Below are positions 58,482 to 64,000 of a stretch of 64,000 bases of DNA, in pieces (position 1 is the stretch's first letter; each line of letters begins with the position of its first letter). The stretch is from CADEDV01 sp048498035 (GTDB taxonomy: Bacteria > Bacteroidota > Bacteroidia > Chitinophagales > Chitinophagaceae). The position numbers and the translations under genes are program-made. The notes under the pieces were generated by a model. That model saw only the letters and a list, made by a program, of their open reading frames with translations, ran no database searches and was not told where the DNA came from. Where the stretch lies: positions 1-64,000 of the forward strand of contig JBEHYT010000019.1 in the NCBI GenBank assembly GCA_048498035.1, in the 5' to 3' direction.

Positions 58482-60923
58482 TTACCTGATCAACAGGAAA
58501 TTGCCTTTCTTGGTGATTACTTTACCGGTATAATCAACGCCCTGCACCATATATACAAAATTGGCAGTGGATTGCTGCGCGCCTTTAATATTTCCATCCC
58601 ATCCCTGGCCAATGGCCGAAGTGGAAAACACGAGTTGCCCCCACCGGTTAAACACCCGGAAATAATTCAACTTTTGGATACCCACGCAAATAGGAGTGAG
58701 GCGATCGTTCAGTCCATCACCATTTGGCGTAAATCCTGATGGCATAAAAATGTCTGCGCCGGTTTTAAAGATCGTGACGGTGATATTATCCGCACCCTGG
58801 CAACCTGCAGGTGTGGAAGCTGTTACAACGTAGGTGATTGAAGTTGGCGCATTCACATCATAAATCCCGATTGGATTTGGAATGGCAGGATTGTCCAAAT
58901 AGGAAGATGGCGACCAGGTAAACTGGTTAGCCGTGGGAACATTTACCGTAGCATTGAACTGCAGGGGTTGATTTACGGTAACCGTAGTGTCATTTCCCGC
59001 AAATACCCGAACAGGAGGCGCCACATCTATATAAACAGTATCATTCAATGCATTGGGGCAGCCTGCATTCAGCACTGAAAAAACGAGATCAGTTGATTGC
59101 CGGGGAGATGCTGTAGTATTAAACGTATAGGGCAATGAAGGTACTGTTCCGTTGCCACCATTTACAATACCCGGAAGACTCCAGGAGTAACTCGTACCTG
59201 TGTTAATAGTCGCTGTTAGCGGCGCTGATTTACCAAAGCATATAAATGATGTGTCCGGTTGAATAGAAGCAGACGGATAAGACGTATTGAAATAACGAAT
59301 AGCGGCTACGGTGCTGGTATCAGCCGGGCAAACGCCATTCTGCACAACCACACGGTAAAAGGTGGTAGCGGTAACGCTGGCAGGCTGGTAGTTTAGTTGC
59401 TGGTAAGTGGGAATAAAGTTGTTCCAGTTAGCGCTATCGGCAGATTGTTGCCAGTTAACAATAGTACCATTGTTATTGCTCAGCGTCAGAACGGGGAGCG
59501 TTGGTTCATTCAGACAAACATTGACATTGGCAGGTTGAAGAACGCCGGGTTTTGTTTTTTCATCCACGGTTACGATCGCTGCCTGCGCAGTATCGACACG
59601 GCAAGTGGGCCCGTTCTGGATCAGCGCGGCATAGTAAGTGGTTTGCGTGAGGTTTTGTGCCGTGTACTGGCTCGTTGTGATATTCAGCGGCGTCCAACTC
59701 GTTCCATTTGGAGAGGATAGCCAGTTGATTACATTTCCTACGGCTCCACTACTGCTTAACAGAGTGCTATTGGTTCCCGAACAAACCGTGGCACTGCTTT
59801 GAATACTTCCTGCTACCGTCGGCGGGCTTGTTGTTACATCAAGCGTGTCTCTTAGATCGGCACAGCCATTTACCTGGTGTGCGATGATCTGACCGCCGTT
59901 ACTTCCAACCGTAACATTAATAATATTTGAATTGGCCCCTGAAACGATCGTCCAGCCTGCAGGCACTGTCCAGTTATAAGTAGCGCCGGCCAATGCGGGT
60001 ATGGAGTATGTCAACGTACTATTGGTGCAAGCTAACTGTGGACCACTAATCTCTAGTCCTGCGCAGGTATTTCGCAAGGCTACATAAGCGTAGGCAAAGT
60101 GAGCGCCCGGCGCGCAATTGTCCGTCTCAAACGTAAGTGTAACCTGGCTGCCGCGGTACGGTGCAAGATCAAATGTTACCTCTGTCCAGGCCTTTGTCCA
60201 TACATCCTGCAACCAGGTGCCGGAGTTACCCGCCTGTCCCGCATACGATAAGAATAGCTCGGGACTATTTACAAATCCATTGGCCAGCGCAGCTGCAGTG
60301 TCTAGCGTAGCGCCGGTTGCACTGCCACCGCCCCCGCCCCCGGTGCCATTATTAAATGTGGGCAGGTAATATTGAGGTGATGCACAGGCAATGATGCCGG
60401 CGCTGGTGCGAAGCGTTGCCCTGAACATCGGCTGTTCATTGGAGTTGTGCGTTCCATTTTCCAATACAAGCGCGTAGGCATAGGTCATGGTATAGGGCGT
60501 GGTACTGGGGCCGGCCGGCACATTGATCACATAAGAAACAGACCGCACAAAGCCGCCTGGGTTGGGAACACCGGAATTAAGATCGTGGGAGTTTGAACTG
60601 GAGCCTAATTGAATGGAATAATTATATGCATAGCCATTCACGGTAGGAATAATCGGGAATTTTCCAAAATGATCCTGGCCCTGTGCTGTATTTACACGTA
60701 TACCAGTAGTCTGGATCGTATACTCAGGGATGGTATTTACCCCGGCATTAGGAGCCGGATAATTAGTGGAAGCACCTCCCACCAACCCGGTAGCGGCCGA
60801 CCAGTTAAGGAGCGTACCATTTCCAAAATTGATATTGTCCGGACAGGATTGAATTTGCGCACTTGTCACCTTCGAAAGGCAAATGAAGGTTACAAAAGAG
60901 AGGATCGCAAACCACTTTTTCAT
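58482..60923 (-). CDS. Type IX secretion cargo protein with gliding-motility-type C-terminal domain
   Basis: An 813-residue secreted protein. Signal peptide MKKWFAILSFVTFICLSKVTSA. The middle has several Ig/PKD-like beta repeats: an N-terminal segment with the NGTLLNWSAATGL core, then units such as GATYNWTVPAGWTIVSG and repeated CxGxxxxL/TxxYxVxxxNGxC patterns. The C-terminal ~85 residues are the type B (gliding motility-associated) sorting domain: IFMPSGFTPNGDGLNDRLTP, YFRVFNRWGQLVFST, then YTGKVITKKGNFLLIR. It should reach the cell surface through the T9SS. It stands alone with its own promoter. Confidence 0.92.
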   Translation of the reverse strand: MKKWFAILSFVTFICLSKVTSAQIQSCPDNINFGNGTLLNWSAATGLVGGASTNYPAPNAGVNTIPEYTIQTTGIRVNTAQGQDHFGKFPIIPTVNGYAYNYSIQLGSSSNSHDLNSGVPNPGGFVRSVSYVINVPAGPSTTPYTMTYAYALVLENGTHNSNEQPMFRATLRTSAGIIACASPQYYLPTFNNGTGGGGGGSATGATLDTAAALANGFVNSPELFLSYAGQAGNSGTWLQDVWTKAWTEVTFDLAPYRGSQVTLTFETDNCAPGAHFAYAYVALRNTCAGLEISGPQLACTNSTLTYSIPALAGATYNWTVPAGWTIVSGANSNIINVTVGSNGGQIIAHQVNGCADLRDTLDVTTSPPTVAGSIQSSATVCSGTNSTLLSSSGAVGNVINWLSSPNGTSWTPLNITTSQYTAQNLTQTTYYAALIQNGPTCRVDTAQAAIVTVDEKTKPGVLQPANVNVCLNEPTLPVLTLSNNNGTIVNWQQSADSANWNNFIPTYQQLNYQPASVTATTFYRVVVQNGVCPADTSTVAAIRYFNTSYPSASIQPDTSFICFGKSAPLTATINTGTSYSWSLPGIVNGGNGTVPSLPYTFNTTASPRQSTDLVFSVLNAGCPNALNDTVYIDVAPPVRVFAGNDTTVTVNQPLQFNATVNVPTANQFTWSPSSYLDNPAIPNPIGIYDVNAPTSITYVVTASTPAGCQGADNITVTIFKTGADIFMPSGFTPNGDGLNDRLTPICVGIQKLNYFRVFNRWGQLVFSTSAIGQGWDGNIKGAQQSTANFVYMVQGVDYTGKVITKKGNFLLIR

Positions 60924-61021
60924 GCTACTGGGCCTGATTAATTTATGCGAATATATTATACTTCGGGATAACGTTTTCCTAACGTATTTATTATCAGTGA
61001 ACTAATATTCACTCCTAATTA

Positions 61022-61029
61022 CAAAGATA
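61022..61029 (-). promoter_or_regulatory. Promoter -7 element of the T9SS cargo gene
   Basis: Minus strand TATCTTTG, a perfect TAnnTTTG, about 98 bases before the ATG at 60923; the resulting leader of roughly 95 bases is long for this window. Confidence 0.55.
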
Positions 61030-61135
61030 CGAAATCTACAGCCTTGTCGCCAACCACCCCGGCCATAGGCTTTGCCGAACGTGCAACACCGGGTTGTTCA
61101 TGCCATATCTATGGAACAAATTGACGGTGAATGTG

Positions 61136-62620
61136 TTAAACTGCGGCCCTTGAAAAAACAGGAAGGATGAACGAAAACGCAGTTCCTTTTCCCGGGGCGC
61201 TGCTCACCTGTATCGTGGATTGATGAAGCTCAAGTATCTTTTTCACGATCGCCAATCCAATACCCATTCCTTTTTTGGGCAAACCGTCTTTATGCAACTG
61301 TTTGTGCCGCTCAAAAATGTATACCTGGTCTTCCGGTGCAATGCCAATACCGGTGTCAGCAATTTGCACCGCTATACCCGAAGCATTCTGTTTCAACTGG
61401 ATGGTGATGCTGCCGCCCGGCTCCGTGAATTTAAAAGCATTATCGATAAGATTTTGTAAAACCCGTTCGGTTAAGGCAATGTCGGCAAATACCGGCGGTA
61501 GCGGTTCGCCTGATTGGAGGCTGAGCGTAATATTGCTTTCCCTTGCTTTTAGCTGGTACGCCGCCAGTATATCAGAAACAAGTTCATCCAGCAGGAACTG
61601 TTCCTTTTCAGGATGCACCTGGTTCGCCTCCAGCTTGGCATATTGGAATAATTGTTCAACCAGGCCCGACAATCGCTTTGTACTTTCAAAGATCACCGAC
61701 AGGTATCGTTCTTTTTCAGATTCGGGAAGGTTTTCCTTTTTGATCATCAGCGTTTCCACATATCCCTGCATAATTGAAAGTGGCGTTCGCAGATCATGTG
61801 ATACATTCGCGATCAATTCCTGTCGAAACTTGTCGGTAGCGCTAATCTTGTCAAAATTATCTACAATCACGTCTGCCATTTCATTAAACGTAGACGTTAG
61901 CATCCCCAGGTTTCCTTTTACATCGCCTTCAATACGCGCCGTATGATCTCCTTCCTTAAATCTCTTTACCACCGCGGCAATCTTACAAATGCTATCGGTG
62001 ATCAGGAAGAACGTAATTACGCCCACAACCAGTACAATCAACAGGGCGCCCAGGAAAAGATAAGTGCCAAGCCGGAATGAAAACGCACTATCCAGCGAAG
62101 CCAGGATCTCTTTTTGTTTCTCACTGGACAATACCGCGTACACATACCCGGTCAACTGCCCGTTTTCGTATACCGCTGCCGCGGAAAAAATACTGGGTTC
62201 ACCGGGCTGCTTGGGGTTATCTCCAAGTGGTCGTTTCCCGCTCCTGGTGGCCAGCCATTGTTTTACTGTGGCGATAGTAACCTGCTGACGTTGTACCGAT
62301 TTATCGGGAACTACATAGTCTACAATTTTCCCGGTGGTATCCAGCAGGTACACTTCAACGCTCGGGTTGGCTACCATCATGGAATGGATGATGTCGTGCG
62401 TTACACTTGTATCGGGTTTGCCGTTTTTAAAAGGATGCGTAAAGCCTGCCAGGTGAGACGCGATATTTCCATATAGCTCCTGGTGCGCCATGGTATAATA
62501 GGATTTGGACAGTCTTGTTGCAATCAACATATACGCGAGTCCCAGGATGATCAGCAGCGCAGAGAATACGCCCGTGATTTTCCAGAAGAGAAGATTGCCT
62601 TTTATTGTTTTTACCGACAT
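61136..62620 (-). CDS. Sensor histidine kinase
   Basis: A 494-residue membrane kinase. Transmembrane helices at about 12-34 and 183-206 enclose a periplasmic sensor of about 150 residues. A HAMP linker (DSICKIAAVVKRFKEGDHTARIEGDVKGNLGMLTSTFNEM) follows. The HisKA phospho-acceptor is NVSHDLRTPLSIMQGYVETL near residue 268, the N-box is RVLQNLIDNAFKFTEPGG, and G-boxes ADTGIGIAPED and GMGIGLAIVKKI complete an active ATPase. The response regulator gene lies 9 bases upstream, so they form one operon. Confidence 0.95.
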   Translation of the reverse strand: MSVKTIKGNLLFWKITGVFSALLIILGLAYMLIATRLSKSYYTMAHQELYGNIASHLAGFTHPFKNGKPDTSVTHDIIHSMMVANPSVEVYLLDTTGKIVDYVVPDKSVQRQQVTIATVKQWLATRSGKRPLGDNPKQPGEPSIFSAAAVYENGQLTGYVYAVLSSEKQKEILASLDSAFSFRLGTYLFLGALLIVLVVGVITFFLITDSICKIAAVVKRFKEGDHTARIEGDVKGNLGMLTSTFNEMADVIVDNFDKISATDKFRQELIANVSHDLRTPLSIMQGYVETLMIKKENLPESEKERYLSVIFESTKRLSGLVEQLFQYAKLEANQVHPEKEQFLLDELVSDILAAYQLKARESNITLSLQSGEPLPPVFADIALTERVLQNLIDNAFKFTEPGGSITIQLKQNASGIAVQIADTGIGIAPEDQVYIFERHKQLHKDGLPKKGMGIGLAIVKKILELHQSTIQVSSAPGKGTAFSFILPVFSRAAV

Positions 62621-62629
62621 GATTGTTTC

Positions 62630-63334
62630 TTATAATTCTTCATTGAAGCGATAGCCGACACCCCAGGTTGTCAATATGAATTTTGGGTTTGAAATGTCTT
62701 TTTCAATTTTACCGCGCAAGCGGTTAATATGTGAATTTACGGTGTGCTCATAGCCTTCAAAATCATAGCCCCATACAAGGTTCAGCAGGCGCTTCCGGCT
62801 ATAGCTTTTGCCGGGATTTGCTGCTAAAAGCGTAATGAGATCAAATTCCCGGGGCGACAGATCTATCCGGTTGTCGTGCAGCATCACTTTTCGTTTGTCG
62901 CGGTCTATTTCAAGTCCTGCAAAACGAATGATGGATGAAACTTGCTGTTCGTCATGGCCCGGTACATGATCTTCTTTTCGCCGGAAGATCACTTTTACCC
63001 TGGCGATAAATTCACGAACGCTGAAGGGTTTGGTCAGATAGTCGTCGGCACCGGTTTCAAGTCCCAGCACTTTATCAATCTCTTCGGATTTGGCGGAAAG
63101 GATGAGGATGGGTGTTAGCCTGCTGGCCTGCCTTACCCTGCGGCATATTTCCATGCCATTAATGCCTGGGAGCATGATATCAAGGATGATGAGGTCAAAG
63201 GTTTGACTTAATGCTGTAGAAAGGCCCTGCTGGCCGTTCATGACTGCCGTCACTTTGCAGCCCATGTCTTCCAGGTGGATCGTCAGCAGATCGACGATGT
63301 CTGCATCATCTTCTATTATTAACACGCTATGCAT
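62630..63334 (-). CDS. OmpR/PhoB-type response regulator
   Basis: A 234-residue two-domain regulator. Receiver domain 1-118: acidic pair EDDAD (8-12), phospho-acceptor Asp in LIILDIMLPGINGME (Asp52), and the Lys in DDYLTKPFSVREFI (near 100). The C-terminal winged helix (about 135-234) ends VNSHINRLRGKIEKDISNPKFILTTWGVGYRF, the OmpR/PhoB signature. It is transcribed before its kinase, divergently from the spondin-type gene. Signal unknown. Confidence 0.95.
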   Translation of the reverse strand: MHSVLIIEDDADIVDLLTIHLEDMGCKVTAVMNGQQGLSTALSQTFDLIILDIMLPGINGMEICRRVRQASRLTPILILSAKSEEIDKVLGLETGADDYLTKPFSVREFIARVKVIFRRKEDHVPGHDEQQVSSIIRFAGLEIDRDKRKVMLHDNRIDLSPREFDLITLLAANPGKSYSRKRLLNLVWGYDFEGYEHTVNSHINRLRGKIEKDISNPKFILTTWGVGYRFNEEL

Positions 63335-63398
63335 CGTTCCGGATTCGTTGAAATTTTTTCAAAATTCCGTAAAAAACATGATCCGCTTATCACCGTGA

Positions 63399-63406
63399 TA
63401 CTTTTG
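63399..63406 (+). promoter_or_regulatory. Promoter -7 element of the spondin-type gene
   Basis: TACTTTTG, a perfect TAnnTTTG, 65 bases before the ATG at 63472. Confidence 0.5.
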
Positions 63407-63471
63407 TTATACTTCTGCAACCCTTTTGGGACGTGGTCTCTGTTTCTTTGAACCATCAAAAAAACAAGAAC

Positions 63472-64000
63472 ATGAAGTACAACAACTTAAAGGCGTTTGC
63501 GGTGCTGTTGACCAGCATTCTGTTTGCCTCCTGCCAGAAAAAAGACAATGTAATGACCGAACCGGGTACCATTACCATCGAGAATATATTGGATAGTAAG
63601 CCATTGGTCGAGTCCGGCACGTTCAAGGGCACAGGTACGCCGCCGGTGATCCTTCCCGGGCAGTCCGTTTCTTTTTCCTTTGCTGCCGCAAAAAATCAAC
63701 GGCTCAGTTTTGCCTGCATGTATGGTTGGAGCAACGACCTGTTTTTTGCTCCTGCCAATCCGGGTATTCAATTATATCAAAATGATGGTACGCCCATTAC
63801 GGGCGATGTTTCTGCGCAGGTAAAACTGTGGGATAACGGCACCCGTCAGAACCAGGTGCCGGGGATGACGGTAACGCACCCGGGAACGGCCGAAGCGACC
63901 TCAAAAAATATCAAAGAAGTTTCCGGTACGGATGATTATGGCAACACCTATTTAGCGGCGTCACAGTTGATGAAAGTGTCGCTGGCCTACAACGGCAATT
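63472..64000 (+). CDS. Spondin-domain lipoprotein (cut by the window end)
   Basis: An open frame of 176 codons running off the window, so partial. The N-terminus MKYNNLKAFAVLLTSILFAS ends in the lipobox FASC, with Cys at residue 21 as the lipidation site. The rest matches a spondin N-terminal-type domain: ITIENILDSKPLVESGTF, PGQSVSFSFAAAKNQRLSFA and CMYGWSNDLFFAPANPGIQL near 80-100, as in Bacteroidota surface lipoproteins. It is transcribed divergently from the two-component operon, a possible regulator of it. The role is unknown. Confidence 0.8.
   Translation, partial: MKYNNLKAFAVLLTSILFASCQKKDNVMTEPGTITIENILDSKPLVESGTFKGTGTPPVILPGQSVSFSFAAAKNQRLSFACMYGWSNDLFFAPANPGIQLYQNDGTPITGDVSAQVKLWDNGTRQNQVPGMTVTHPGTAEATSKNIKEVSGTDDYGNTYLAASQLMKVSLAYNGN

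Overview
The window is chromosomal DNA from a member of the Bacteroidota, most likely a Chitinophagaceae-type soil or freshwater bacterium. Evidence: two proteins with type IX secretion sorting domains (43457-44917 and 58482-60923), a DUF2723 glycosyltransferase, many Bacteroidota -7 promoter elements (TAnnTTTG) ahead of genes, and protein sequences typical of that family (inference from family knowledge, no search run). No rRNA, prophage, transposase or CRISPR array is visible.

Layout. 0-4.4 kb: clpS, then a three-gene minus-strand unit of a small GrpE-like protein, a long atypical Hsp70 and a membrane-anchored protein of unknown function. 4.6-6.2 kb: an AT-rich pair, an HTH protein and a RES-domain protein, that looks like a toxin-antitoxin module. 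6.5-13.2 kb: a secreted protein, tRNA-Val(TAC) trailed by two structured repeats that end in a copy of the tRNA 3' end, an orphan adenine methyltransferase, an orphan MNT nucleotidyltransferase, a hydrolase, a 235-bp tandem repeat, tag, and tRNA-Val(GAC). 13.4-28.9 kb: housekeeping genes mtaB, plsC-like, priA and murB, a chelatase-like AAA/VWA pair, the large DUF2723 protein, a diverged SAM hydrolase-family protein and an SDR. 29-41.3 kb: a HipA-like kinase/DUF3037 pair, a GAF protein with a degenerate kinase domain, an antiporter, a LysR/YeiH pair, an AraC regulator, and katG behind an OxyR-like operator. 41.4-46.9 kb: a secreted DUF4932-like protein, a repeat-rich spacer, a type IX cargo protein, a nucleoid-associated protein and DUF2200. 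47-58.4 kb: a stress and metal island with a P1B-4 metal ATPase and partner, a baeRF protein, a cardiolipin-synthase-like PLD, a YdjM-like hydrolase, a tandem Usp, a pyrophosphatase-like protein, DUF421, a FAD/Rieske oxidoreductase and a 19-cysteine copper-storage-type protein. 58.5-64 kb: a type IX cargo protein, a two-component system, and the start of a spondin-domain lipoprotein cut by the window edge.

The most unusual signal is not a gene. Many spacers carry arrays with an exact 8-bp period (sense consensus ATTCGRTA). They begin at or within a few bases of the stop codon of a gene, or the 3' end of a tRNA, and are oriented in the transcription direction of that gene. They supply the stop codons of clpS, tag, the 12.7-kb gene and the 41.5-kb gene. 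A second octamer family (AATGTGCT) follows them in composite units. Several promoters lie so close to their start codons (clpS, mtaB, priA) that the mRNAs are probably almost leaderless.
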